From UBA4844 sp050943255 (GTDB lineage Bacteria > Bacillota > Syntrophomonadia > Syntrophomonadales > Syntrophomonadaceae): a stretch of 64,000 nt of DNA. The position numbers were made by a program, and so were the translations under genes. How positions within the stretch are numbered: the first letter of the stretch is position 1; each line of letters starts with the position of its first letter. Positions 36,576 to 44,737 of this stretch are shown one piece after another. The notes beneath the pieces were generated by a model. That model saw nothing but the letters and a program-made list of their open reading frames with translations, did no database searches and had not been told where the DNA came from. The DNA lies in NCBI GenBank assembly GCA_050943255.1, contig JBMNOV010000003.1:1-64000 (forward strand), written 5' to 3'.

Positions 36576-37199
36576 GTGGAGGAATTCACCCAACTATCTA
36601 GCTGGCAGATAGATGCTATAAAGGAAATAGGAAATATTGGAGCTGGAAATGCTGCTACTGCATTATCGCAGATGGTTCAAGCCAAGATTAATATAGGTGT
36701 ACCACGGGTGAGTATTCTTCCTTTTGCCCAAGTACCGAACATTTTTGGCAGTCCAGATACTCAGGTGGTGGGAATATACTTTAATGTTACCGGGTCGGCT
36801 CCTAGCAGTATTCTCTTGATAATCAAGGCTGATAAAGCAGAATTACTTATTAATATGCTGTTGATGCGTTCCAGTGGCCAAACCGATATTAATAATCTGA
36901 ATGAATTAGAGAAATCAGCCCTAATGGAATTAGGTAATATTATATCGGCAAAGTATTTGAATGCCATGTCCATGTTTACTCAACTGGATTTTGTTGCCTC
37001 AGTTCCTGCTTTAGGGATAGATATGGCAGGTGCTATTCTTAATGCTATTTTGGCTCAATTTGGTGAGATTGCTGACCATGTGCTTTTACTAGAAACCGAT
37101 TTTACCCAAAATGATAATGAAGTTGTAGTACATTTTTTCCTACTTCCTGAACCGGATTCATTAGCAATAATATTAGAGGCACTTGGGGTGACTGATTAA
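36576..37199 (+). CDS. cheC: CheY-P phosphatase CheC
   Basis: Dephosphorylates CheY-P and binds CheD in the Bacillus-type adaptation system. Two E-x3-N active-site motifs are visible: KEIGNIGAGNAATALSQM and MELGNIISAKYLNAMS. I choose GTG 36576 (207 residues), spaced 9 bases from AGGTGA at 36561-36566. TTG 36567 overlaps that site. The final A of the stop is the first base of the cheD ATG. Confidence 0.95.
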   Translation: MEEFTQLSSWQIDAIKEIGNIGAGNAATALSQMVQAKINIGVPRVSILPFAQVPNIFGSPDTQVVGIYFNVTGSAPSSILLIIKADKAELLINMLLMRSSGQTDINNLNELEKSALMELGNIISAKYLNAMSMFTQLDFVASVPALGIDMAGAILNAILAQFGEIADHVLLLETDFTQNDNEVVVHFFLLPEPDSLAIILEALGVTD

Positions 37200-37684
37200 T
37201 GGGTAGAATTATCCAGGTAGGGATGGCTGACTTGAAAATGGCTAGAGCACCGGACAAGTTAATGACAACAGGGTTGGGGTCATGTATAGGTATCTGTATT
37301 TATGAAAAAACGATAAAAATAGGAAGCCTGGCTCATATTATGTTACCTAATAGTGTTAGTGCAAAATATCAAGAAAATAAGGCAAAATTTGCAGACACTG
37401 CGATAGAATTGTTACTGGATATCTTAACAAGAAATGGTGCAAACCTTGATCACCTGCAGGCGAAAGTAGCAGGAGGGGCGCAGATGTTTAAATTCTCAGG
37501 GGACAGCGATATTATGAAAATTGGTGAACGTAATGCTATTGCGGTAGAAGAAAACCTGAAAAAATATCATATTCCTATTATAGCTAAAGATATCGGGGGA
37601 AACTATGGCCGTACTATTACCTTTGAGCCTGAAACCGGTAATTTAATTATCAGAACCATTGGACATGGGGAGAGGGTAATATAA
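37199..37684 (+). CDS. cheD: Chemoreceptor glutamine deamidase CheD
   Basis: Deamidates receptor glutamines and stimulates CheC. The 161-residue protein has the catalytic cysteine in TTGLGSCIGICIYE, the histidine in GSLAHIMLPNS, and the KVAGGAQMF and DIGGNYGRTI motifs. It overlaps cheC by 1 bp (TAATG), so the two are made together. sigD follows without a gap. Confidence 0.96.
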   Translation: MGRIIQVGMADLKMARAPDKLMTTGLGSCIGICIYEKTIKIGSLAHIMLPNSVSAKYQENKAKFADTAIELLLDILTRNGANLDHLQAKVAGGAQMFKFSGDSDIMKIGERNAIAVEENLKKYHIPIIAKDIGGNYGRTITFEPETGNLIIRTIGHGERVI

Positions 37685-38458
37685 ATGAAAGCAGATATGG
37701 GCAAAATTTGGATTCAATATAAGGAAAAAAAAAATATTGAAGCCAGGGATGATTTAATTGTCCACTATGCTTATTTGGTTAAGTATGTTGCTAATAGATT
37801 AGCCATAAACTTGTCTTCAATGGTCGAGTTGGATGAGCTAATTTCTTATGGAATTGAAGGATTAATAGATGCTATAGACAAATTTGATTATAAACGTAAT
37901 ATTAAGTTTGAGACCTATGCTATTACTCGAATTCGCGGATCAATAATTGATGGGCTTCGGACTATGGATTGGGTACCGGTATCAATAAGGCAAAAGAGCA
38001 AGGAAATAGAAAAGGTATTTACTAAATTAGAAGGAAAACTGGGCCGAGCCGCTACTGATGCAGAAGTTGCCCAAGAAATGGGTCTAAGTTTAAATGAATA
38101 TTACAAACTATTAAGGCAAATTGCTCCCAGTACGATAATATCATTAGATGATTTTATATCTGGTGATGAAGGTGATGACCAAAAAAAACGGATAGTAGAC
38201 TTGGTGGAAGACTATGACGCTAGTGATGCGCTGGAACTTTTGGAATTAGCGGAAGTTAAAGAATTACTGGCGAAAACTATTTCTCGGCTTCCGGATAAAG
38301 AAAAAAAAATTGTAAGCTTATATTACTATGAAGGATTAACTTTAAAAGAGATAGGCATGGTGCTCGGTTTATCAGAGTCGAGAATTTCCCAGTTGCATAC
38401 AAAGGCTATTTTAAGGCTAAGGGGAAGTTTAAGCAAGAAAAAGAACATGATTCTTTAG
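37685..38458 (+). CDS. sigD: RNA polymerase sigma factor SigD/FliA (sigma-28)
   Basis: Directs transcription of late flagellar, motility and autolysin genes. The 257-residue protein has region 2 (RDDLIVHYAYLVKYVANRLA, YGIEGLIDAIDKFD, KFETYAITRIRGSIIDGLR), region 3 and region 4 (ISRLPDKEKKIVSLYYYEGL, LKEIGMVLGLSESRISQLH). The DWVPVSIRQKSKEIE segment is typical of the FliA group. The ATG directly follows the cheD stop. Its gene lies late in the same cluster, so SigD should appear only when the whole operon is read. Confidence 0.96.
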   Translation: MKADMGKIWIQYKEKKNIEARDDLIVHYAYLVKYVANRLAINLSSMVELDELISYGIEGLIDAIDKFDYKRNIKFETYAITRIRGSIIDGLRTMDWVPVSIRQKSKEIEKVFTKLEGKLGRAATDAEVAQEMGLSLNEYYKLLRQIAPSTIISLDDFISGDEGDDQKKRIVDLVEDYDASDALELLELAEVKELLAKTISRLPDKEKKIVSLYYYEGLTLKEIGMVLGLSESRISQLHTKAILRLRGSLSKKKNMIL

Positions 38459-38473
38459 AAGGGGGGAGGTTAG

Positions 38474-39880
38474 ATGATAGGGCAACAACAAAATATAGAC
38501 AGTAAAGTGAATGTTATTATTGATAGAGATTACCTTAAGGCCTATATAGAGATATCACCGCCAATTGGAACAGGTAAATTTTGTACGTTAGAAATGGTAA
38601 AGAAGGCATTAGATGAAAAGAAGATAATCTTCGGCATAAAAGATGATTATATTAAAGATGCCCTTGAACCAAAAAACTGGGGTTATAAAATGTTGATTGC
38701 TGAAGGTCAAGCACCGGTTAACGGTAAGGATGCCAGGGTTGTATATAGATTCCCCTTGCCTTCGGAAAGAGTGTGCCCCAAAATAGATGATAAGGGGAAA
38801 GCTGATTACCATAACTTGGGTCTAATACATAATGTGAAAATGGGAGAATTATTAGTTGAAAAAATACCTGCTGATGATGGATTACCGGGGATAGATGTGA
38901 TGGGTAATCAAATACCAGCTAAGAAAGGAAAGGATATTGGATTACCCCGAGGTAGTAATACGGTAGCAGATCTGAACGGACTTAACCTGTATGCTGCTTC
39001 AGATGGACATGTAGCATTATTAAATAATAAAGTTACAGTTAATCCAGTACTTGTTATAAATGGGGATGTTGATTTTTCCACAGGTAATATAGATTTTGTA
39101 GGAAGCATATTAATATACGGTAATATTAATGCCGGTTTTAAGGTAAAGTCAGGTGGAGATATTGAGGTATGTGGCTTTATCGAGGCTGCCCAATTAGATG
39201 CTGCTGGCAGCATCATGGTTAAAGGCGGTATAAAAAGGTGTATGAAAACCATCGTAAAGGCTCAGGAAAATATTTTTTCTCTTTTCGTGGAGAATTCAAA
39301 ACTGGAAGCGGGCCGCGATGTATTAGTTAGAGAAGCCATTATGCAATCCCATGTTAAAGCTGGGGGAAATGTAAAGGTAACTGATTCTAAGGCACTGATT
39401 GTAGGTGGTCTTATACAGGCAGGAAGAGATCTTGAAGCAAAGGTTATAGGCTCCCCGTTGGCAACTCAAACCCGGATTGAGGTAGGGATTAATCCATATC
39501 TTCGTGACGAATACCAAAAACTTAATTGGACTAAAGGGCAGAAAAAGAAAATATTTAATGATCTGAACTATAATATTCAGTTATTCCAGAAAAATGGTAT
39601 ACCCGTGGAAAAGCTAAGTGAAAAAAAGAAGCTTGATTTAATTAAAATGCTGGAACAGTTTAAAAATTTGCGTCATGATTTTGAGGAAATTGATAAAAAA
39701 ATGGTTTTACTAGAAAAGGAAATGCAAAAAAATTATACTTCTAGAGTAAGAGTATTAGGAATAGTATACCCTGGTGTACATATTAGTATTGGACAATCAA
39801 TATATATCGTTAATGATCCCATTAGATTATCCCAGTTTATACTTGATCATGGGGAAGTGAGATTAACGTCGCTAAACTAA
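38474..39880 (+). CDS. fapA: FapA-family protein (DUF342), flagellar assembly protein A
   Basis: The 468-residue protein has an N-terminal DUF342 domain, a right-handed beta-helix-like stretch (about 175-335) rich in GDV, GNI and GG turns (INGDVDFSTGNIDFVGSIL, KSGGDIEVCGFIEAAQLDA) and a C-terminal coiled coil (about 340-425). It matches proteins found in many flagellar loci and named FapA, also studied for membrane or polar roles. The exact role is not established. It is cotranscribed with sigD (15-bp gap, GGGGGAGG site). Confidence 0.85.
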   Translation: MIGQQQNIDSKVNVIIDRDYLKAYIEISPPIGTGKFCTLEMVKKALDEKKIIFGIKDDYIKDALEPKNWGYKMLIAEGQAPVNGKDARVVYRFPLPSERVCPKIDDKGKADYHNLGLIHNVKMGELLVEKIPADDGLPGIDVMGNQIPAKKGKDIGLPRGSNTVADLNGLNLYAASDGHVALLNNKVTVNPVLVINGDVDFSTGNIDFVGSILIYGNINAGFKVKSGGDIEVCGFIEAAQLDAAGSIMVKGGIKRCMKTIVKAQENIFSLFVENSKLEAGRDVLVREAIMQSHVKAGGNVKVTDSKALIVGGLIQAGRDLEAKVIGSPLATQTRIEVGINPYLRDEYQKLNWTKGQKKKIFNDLNYNIQLFQKNGIPVEKLSEKKKLDLIKMLEQFKNLRHDFEEIDKKMVLLEKEMQKNYTSRVRVLGIVYPGVHISIGQSIYIVNDPIRLSQFILDHGEVRLTSLN

Positions 39881-39898
39881 ATGAGAGGAGAGCTGTTT

Positions 39899-40198
39899 AT
39901 GACGATAAAAAGTATAGATGCACAGGTTCTCGTTCAAAAAATTAGCGATGTAGCTAAGATACAACAGGCTCAACAATTAGGAAACAATCATAAACAGGAT
40001 GAGTTTATAAACAGTATATATAAAGAAACAGAAAAATATAGTAAGAAGGTTAACGAAGCTTTACCCGGTTACCCTAAAAAGGTGGATAAAAAAAGCAAAC
40101 AAATAAAGAGAGGTAATCGTGAAGGTAAAAAATATTTTAATAAGTCGGTAGATTCTAACCAAAACAACAACAATAAAAAGATTGATATTATAGTCTGA
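39899..40198 (+). CDS. Small uncharacterised protein in the fla/che cluster
   Basis: I do not recognise a named family. The protein is 99 residues from ATG 39899, which sits behind GAGAGGAG; the earlier ATG 39881 precedes that site. It starts TIKSIDAQVLVQKISDVAKI, predicted helical, followed by a very basic C-terminal half rich in K and N and ending KKIDIIV. No membrane segment. Its place between fapA and a SwrB-like gene recurs in clostridial loci as I recall, which suggests a motility-linked accessory role; function unknown. Confidence 0.7.
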   Translation: MTIKSIDAQVLVQKISDVAKIQQAQQLGNNHKQDEFINSIYKETEKYSKKVNEALPGYPKKVDKKSKQIKRGNREGKKYFNKSVDSNQNNNNKKIDIIV

Positions 40199-40215
40199 GG
40201 GGTAGGTGAAGGATA

Positions 40216-40935
40216 ATTTCAGCAACATCCTTATTAGGAATAGTTTTAGTAGTTTTAACTGGAGCTTTTATTTGGTTTGGGAAAATAGGTCTAATTAATG
40301 CTATTAGGGAATTACAGGATACAATAAAGGAAGCCCGTATAGTCCGGGATGATTTGAATACAATAATGGAAAAAAGCTTTGAATTATCCAAGGATATAAT
40401 AAACCACTTTGATAAAATGGTGACAGAAGATAGCCTAATTCAAAAATCAGAGGGAACGAACCCTTATAAACCTGAACCAATTCAGCAAGAGTATACCAAT
40501 TCTTGTTCCAAAATACAAAAAATTAGAATATATGAAATAGCCCATGAGTTAAATATGGATAGCAGAATGTTAATTGGAAAGCTGCAAGCTAAAGGGTATA
40601 GATATAATAATCCACTTAATACCGTTGATAAGATAACTGCTAAAGAAATAAAGGAAGCACTAATTCCTAATTCAGCAGTTAATGTTTTGGACATAGATAC
40701 TATTACCCAAGCGGATAAACCTGAGTATTTCTTGGGAAATTCCCAAATAACTGATGCACAAAAGCACAGTAATGGTATAAGAGAAGCTAACCCTTACCTG
40801 GCGGTTAAGTCTCTGGCGGATACAGGTTATTCCATAAAGGAAATAGCACAATTTCTGAATCGCGGGCAAGGTGAGGTAAGTTTATTAATAAATTTGTTGA
40901 ATAAAAAAAAGCTCATATATAAAAATATAAATTAA
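40216..40935 (+). CDS. SwrB/DUF6115-like membrane protein with an IF2_N-like domain
   Basis: The frame is open from 40210 and encodes a membrane helix (residues about 5-22, SLLGIVLVVLTGAFIWFG), a coiled coil (about 26-85), an IF2_N-like segment (about 102-150, KIRIYEIAHELNMDSRMLIG) and a C-terminal HTH-like motif (GYSIKEIAQFLNRGQGEVSL, about 204-223) as in the DUF6115/SwrB group. No ATG, GTG or TTG precedes the membrane helix; ATT 40216 lies 6 bases after AGGTGA at 40204-40209 and is my start (239 residues). A TTG at 40354 would cut off the membrane helix. SwrB promotes flagellar basal-body maturation in B. subtilis; the role here is inferred from position and architecture. Confidence 0.72.
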   Translation: MSATSLLGIVLVVLTGAFIWFGKIGLINAIRELQDTIKEARIVRDDLNTIMEKSFELSKDIINHFDKMVTEDSLIQKSEGTNPYKPEPIQQEYTNSCSKIQKIRIYEIAHELNMDSRMLIGKLQAKGYRYNNPLNTVDKITAKEIKEALIPNSAVNVLDIDTITQADKPEYFLGNSQITDAQKHSNGIREANPYLAVKSLADTGYSIKEIAQFLNRGQGEVSLLINLLNKKKLIYKNIN

Positions 40936-40970
40936 CTTGTTATTATTTTGGAAGTTCTGCCACTAGCAAC

Positions 40971-41000
40971 TTGCAGAAGCGTGATAATTTATGATATATT
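40971..41000 (+). promoter_or_regulatory. Candidate promoter for rpsB-tsf
   Basis: TTGCAG (40971-40976) and TATATT (40995-41000) are 18 bp apart. The -10 area overlaps an inverted repeat TGATAAT/ATTATCA (40982-40988 and 40998-41004). It lies about 105 bp before rpsB, at the point where gene content changes from motility to translation. Confidence 0.45.
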
Positions 41001-41028
41001 ATCATTTGTAATTACACACGTGGCTTGA

Positions 41029-41063
41029 CTTTCTGAACAGTGCTTATTCGAGCTTTCAGGAAG
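41029..41063 (+). promoter_or_regulatory. Structured leader of rpsB
   Basis: CTTTCTGAA (41029-41037) pairs with TTCAGGAAG (41055-41063) over nine pairs with one G-U. An inner GCT/AGC pairing lies in the 17-base loop. It sits 41 bases before the rpsB start and has no U-run. It may be a binding site for ribosomal protein S2, by analogy with other r-protein leaders; that is inference. Confidence 0.45.
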
Positions 41064-41104
41064 GATGAAAGTACGGAGGAATAAAACTGAAAGGAGGGAT
41101 ACTG

Positions 41105-41803
41105 GTGTCAGTAATTACCATGAAACAACTCCTGGAAGCAGGAGTACATTTCGGACACCAAACCCGCAGGTGGAATCCTAAAATGGCCACCTATATTTAT
41201 ATGGAGAGAAATGGTATTTATATTATTGATCTCCAGCAAACTGTAAAAATGTTTGATGTAGCTTATGATTTTATTAAATCAATTGTGGCTGATGGCAAAG
41301 GGATTCTTTTTGTTGGCACCAAGAAACAGGCTCAGGAGACTATTAGAGATGAGGCCGGAAGATGTGGTATGCATTTTGTTAACCAGCGTTGGCTGGGGGG
41401 GATGCTAACCAATTATAAAACAATACGCAAGAGGGTATTTCGTTTAAAAGAATTGGAGAAGATGGAAAGTGATGGGGCTTTTGAGGTACTAACTAAGAAA
41501 GAAGTTGCCCGGCTTTTAAACGAGAGAGAACGGTTAGAAAGGTTCCTTGGCGGTATAAAGGATATGGAAAAACTACCAGGAGCTGTCTTTATAGTTGACC
41601 CTCGCAAGGAAAAGATTGCCGTAGCTGAAGCAAGGAAGCTTAATATTCCAGTAGTGGCTATTGTTGACACAAACTGTGATCCAGATGAGGTAGATTATGT
41701 GATTCCGGGAAATGACGATGCTATTAGAGCCGTCAAATTAATTTCATCCAAAATTGCTGATGCAGTATTGGAAGGAAAACAAGGAGAACAGGTTACAGCA
41801 TAA
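41105..41803 (+). CDS. rpsB: 30S ribosomal protein S2
   Basis: Small-subunit protein required for S1-type functions and late 30S assembly. The 232-residue protein starts at GTG 41105 behind AAAGGAGGG. Family motifs: LLEAGVHFGHQTRRWNPKM, GRCGMHFVNQRWLGGMLTN and DTNCDPDEVDYVIPGNDDA. Length is standard. tsf follows after a terminator-like hairpin. Confidence 0.98.
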   Translation: MSVITMKQLLEAGVHFGHQTRRWNPKMATYIYMERNGIYIIDLQQTVKMFDVAYDFIKSIVADGKGILFVGTKKQAQETIRDEAGRCGMHFVNQRWLGGMLTNYKTIRKRVFRLKELEKMESDGAFEVLTKKEVARLLNERERLERFLGGIKDMEKLPGAVFIVDPRKEKIAVAEARKLNIPVVAIVDTNCDPDEVDYVIPGNDDAIRAVKLISSKIADAVLEGKQGEQVTA

Positions 41804-41808
41804 AAACT

Positions 41809-41852
41809 AAAGGGGTGTAATTGGAGAAGTTTTCCTTAAGCACCCCTTTTTT
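41809..41852 (+). terminator. Terminator or attenuator between rpsB and tsf
   Basis: AAGGGGTG (41810-41817) pairs with CACCCCTT (41841-41848), with an inner pairing in the loop, followed by a T run to 41852. The strength suggests that only part of the transcription reaches tsf, as in other bacteria where S2 is made in larger amounts. Confidence 0.85.
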
Positions 41853-41883
41853 ATGAATAAAATTATATTAGGGGGCAAAAACA

Positions 41884-42531
41884 GTGGTTACAGCGGAAAT
41901 GGTAAAAGAACTGCGTGAAAGAACCGGTGTCGGTATGATGGATTGCAAAAAAGCATTAGTAGCTGCTAACGGAGATATTGAAAAGGCTATAGATGAGCTG
42001 CGTACCAAGGGATTAGCTAAAGCCGCAAAAAAAGCGGGAAGAGTTGCGAGTGAAGGAGTTGTTACCTCTTACATACACGGCGGGGGTCGTATAGGTGTTT
42101 TGGTAGAGGTGAACTGTGAAACTGATTTTGTTGGTAAAACTGCAGAATTTAAACAACTAGCTTATGATATTGCCATGCAGATAGCTGCATCGAATCCGGA
42201 GTATGTTAGACGCGAAGAAGTGCCTGAAAGTGTAATCCTGCATGAAAAAGAAGTATTGAAAGCACAAGCCTTAGAGGAAGGCAAACCGGAAAAGGTCATA
42301 GAAAAAATGGTTGAAGGACGCTTAGATAAATTTTATAAAGAGCGGTGTTTATTAGAACAGCCTTTTATTAAGGATCCGGATAAGACGGTAGAGGCACTGA
42401 TCCATGAGAATATAGCCAAAATAGGTGAGAATATTAATATTAGAAGGTTTGTACGTTATGAACTGGGTGAAGGTATAGAAAAAGAGCAGAGTGACTTTGC
42501 CGCAGAGGTCATGTCCCAGATAAAGGGATAA
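41884..42531 (+). CDS. tsf: Translation elongation factor Ts
   Basis: Guanine nucleotide exchange factor for EF-Tu. GTG 41884 follows GGGGG. The 215-residue protein has the UBA-like N-terminus (VKELRERTGVGMMDCKKALV) and the core TDFVGKTAEFKQLAYDIAMQ. It is the short form common in Clostridia, lacking the longer C-terminal coiled-coil module of E. coli. Next is pyrH. Confidence 0.97.
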   Translation: MVTAEMVKELRERTGVGMMDCKKALVAANGDIEKAIDELRTKGLAKAAKKAGRVASEGVVTSYIHGGGRIGVLVEVNCETDFVGKTAEFKQLAYDIAMQIAASNPEYVRREEVPESVILHEKEVLKAQALEEGKPEKVIEKMVEGRLDKFYKERCLLEQPFIKDPDKTVEALIHENIAKIGENINIRRFVRYELGEGIEKEQSDFAAEVMSQIKG

Positions 42532-42594
42532 GACCAGCATTTACAATACAATATAAGTTAAAGCAAGGCTATACCAAATCAAGGGGGTAATTTC

Positions 42595-43320
42595 TTGCCA
42601 AATCCCAGGTTTAAGAGAATAGTACTCAAGCTTAGTGGAGAGGCACTGGCAGGTAGCAGTGGTTACGGAATAGATCCGAAAACGCTCGTATCTATAGCCA
42701 GGCAGGTTGGGGATGTAGTAACCCTGGGGGTTCAAGTTGCTATTGTCGTAGGTGGAGGAAACATCTGGCGGGGAGTAGCAGGTAGTGCTCAAGGGATTGA
42801 TCGAGCTACGGCAGATTACATGGGAATGCTAGCAACTGAAATTAATGCACTGGCCTTACAGGATGCATTGGAAAAACAAGGACTGGAAATTCGAGTAATG
42901 ACCGCTATTGAGATGAAAGAAATAGCGGAGCCCTATATAAGAAGAAGAGCCATTCGTCACCTGGAAAAGGGCAGGGTGGTTATATTTGCTGCTGGAACTG
43001 GTAATCCCTACTTTTCGACTGATACTGCGGCAGCTCTAAGATCAGCTGAAATAGAGGCCGAGGTAATCCTTATGGCCAAAAAAGTCGATGGTGTTTATGA
43101 CTCTGATCCGCATAAAAACCCAGATGCACGCAAATTTAGCTATCTTGAATATATTGATATATTAAATAAGGGGCTAGGGGTTATGGATTCAACCGCTGCT
43201 TCACTTTGTATGGATAATAAAATACCTATTGTGGTTTTTAATTTAATGGAGGATGGCAACATATTGCGGGTAGTAATGGGTGAAAATATAGGTACCAGCG
43301 TAGGGGAGGTAATAAGGTGA
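42595..43320 (+). CDS. pyrH: Uridylate kinase
   Basis: Phosphorylates UMP to UDP in pyrimidine nucleotide synthesis; bacterial hexameric amino-acid-kinase fold. TTG 42595 follows GGGGG. Motifs: RIVLKLSGEALAG, IVVGGGNIWRG, AAGTGNPYFSTDTAAALR, and KKVDGVYDSDPHKNPDA. Length 241 is standard. The stop overlaps the frr start by 4 bp. Confidence 0.97.
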   Translation: MPNPRFKRIVLKLSGEALAGSSGYGIDPKTLVSIARQVGDVVTLGVQVAIVVGGGNIWRGVAGSAQGIDRATADYMGMLATEINALALQDALEKQGLEIRVMTAIEMKEIAEPYIRRRAIRHLEKGRVVIFAAGTGNPYFSTDTAAALRSAEIEAEVILMAKKVDGVYDSDPHKNPDARKFSYLEYIDILNKGLGVMDSTAASLCMDNKIPIVVFNLMEDGNILRVVMGENIGTSVGEVIR

Positions 43321-43874
43321 TAAAGGATATTATAAGTGATGCCAATGAACGGATGAATAAGACCATTGAACACTTTACCCGAGATTTATCAAGCTTAAGA
43401 GCGGGAAGAGCTAATCCGGGTATGGTAGAGAAAATCATGGTTGACTATTATGGCGAGGCAACACCTTTAAATCAATTAGCTAATATTACCGTGCCAGAGG
43501 CTCGGCTGCTGGTGATTCAACCTTGGGATAAAGGCAGTATCCCCAATATTGAGAAGGCTATACTGAAATCAGATCTGGGTGTTAACCCCAATAATGACGG
43601 GAATGTTATACGTATTGCTATTCCCCAGCTCACAGAAGATAGAAGAAAAGAAATAGTTCGCGTAGTTAAAAAAAGAGCAGAAGAAAGTAGGGTAGCAGTA
43701 AGAAATATACGACGGGAAAGCAACGATTTGCTTAAATCAAGTGAGAAAGAGAAACTTATATCTGAGGATGAGTCAAAAAAAGGAATGGATGAGATTCAGA
43801 AACTAACTGATAAATTTATAAAAGATATTGATGTTATAATGCAGAATAAAGAAAAGGATATCATGGAAGTCTAA
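43317..43874 (+). CDS. frr: Ribosome recycling factor
   Basis: Splits the post-termination ribosome with EF-G. The 185-residue protein has the signature LSSLRAGRANPGMVEKIMVD and the C-terminal helical region ESRVAVRNIRRESNDLLK. GTG 43317 overlaps pyrH by 4 bp, with GGGGAGG upstream. Terminated by the hairpin that follows. Confidence 0.97.
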   Translation: MIKDIISDANERMNKTIEHFTRDLSSLRAGRANPGMVEKIMVDYYGEATPLNQLANITVPEARLLVIQPWDKGSIPNIEKAILKSDLGVNPNNDGNVIRIAIPQLTEDRRKEIVRVVKKRAEESRVAVRNIRRESNDLLKSSEKEKLISEDESKKGMDEIQKLTDKFIKDIDVIMQNKEKDIMEV

Positions 43875-43918
43875 TACATTTTTATAGTTTAAATAAAACT
43901 TTGCAATGATTATAATTG

Positions 43919-43958
43919 TTACAAAAATACCCCCTTATCGGGGGGTTTTGTAATTTTT
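43919..43958 (+). terminator. Intrinsic terminator after frr
   Basis: TTACAAAA (43919-43926) and CCCCC (43930-43934) pair with GGGGG (43940-43945 region) and TTTTGTAA (43946-43953), followed by TTTTT at 43954-43958. It ends 3 bases before the uppS ribosome site. A TATAAT at 43911-43916 just upstream could be a -10 box for uppS, but its -35 (TTTAAA) is weak. Confidence 0.88.
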
Positions 43959-43975
43959 ATGAGAGAAGGGCTATA

Positions 43976-44737
43976 TTGCTTAATAAAGACGGAATTTTGC
44001 TTGAACATAACTCCTTGCCTACACATATTGCAATTATTATGGATGGAAACGGAAGATGGGCAAGACGTAGGCTTCTACCGCGTACTGTTGGGCATAGGGC
44101 TGGCATGGCAGCATTAAAGCGTGTGGTTAAAGCATGTGATGAGCTTCACATAGCTGTGCTAACGGTATATGCTTTTTCTACTGAGAACTGGAAGCGACCG
44201 GAAGGTGAAGTACAGTTTTTAATGAAACTGCTAGTAGAATTTTTACATAAAGAACTCACGGAATTAAATGATAACAATGTTCGGATAAATATATTAGGAG
44301 ATTACTCAGTCTTGAACCAGGAATGCCAGTATGAAATAAAAAAGGCTTTAGATCTTACCCAGACTAATACTGGATTATTATTAAATATAGCACTTAATTA
44401 CGGTTCGCGGGTAGAGATTATAGACGCGGTCAAAAAATTGGTTGCAAAAGTTTACAAAGGAGAGCTTGCATTAAATAGTATCTCTGAAGATATTTTTAAT
44501 AGTTTGCTCTATACTGCTGGATTGCCTGATCCTGATCTGTTGATTAGAACAGCTGGAGAGATGAGGTTGAGTAATTTTCTTTTATGGCAGCTAGCCTATA
44601 CCGAAATATGGGTAACTGACTGTTTGTGGCCTGATTTTGGCCGAGAAGATTTACTAAAAGCTTTATCAGATTTTCAGAAACGGGAAAGGAGATTTGGGGC
44701 ATTAAGCAAGTTAGAAGAGGATGGTGAAGGTGTTTAA
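43976..44737 (+). CDS. uppS: Undecaprenyl diphosphate synthase (isoprenyl transferase)
   Basis: Cis-prenyltransferase that makes the C55 lipid carrier for cell-wall synthesis. TTG 43976 follows GAGAGAAGGG by 5 bases. Starting earlier would place coding sequence in the terminator. In the 253-residue protein D23 lies in IAIIMDGNGRWA; other motifs are HRAGMAALKRVVKAC, YAFSTENWKRP and the C-terminal LIRTAGEMRLSNFLLWQLAY and TEIWVTDCLWPDF. Overlaps cdsA by 17 bp. Confidence 0.96.
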   Translation: MLNKDGILLEHNSLPTHIAIIMDGNGRWARRRLLPRTVGHRAGMAALKRVVKACDELHIAVLTVYAFSTENWKRPEGEVQFLMKLLVEFLHKELTELNDNNVRINILGDYSVLNQECQYEIKKALDLTQTNTGLLLNIALNYGSRVEIIDAVKKLVAKVYKGELALNSISEDIFNSLLYTAGLPDPDLLIRTAGEMRLSNFLLWQLAYTEIWVTDCLWPDFGREDLLKALSDFQKRERRFGALSKLEEDGEGV

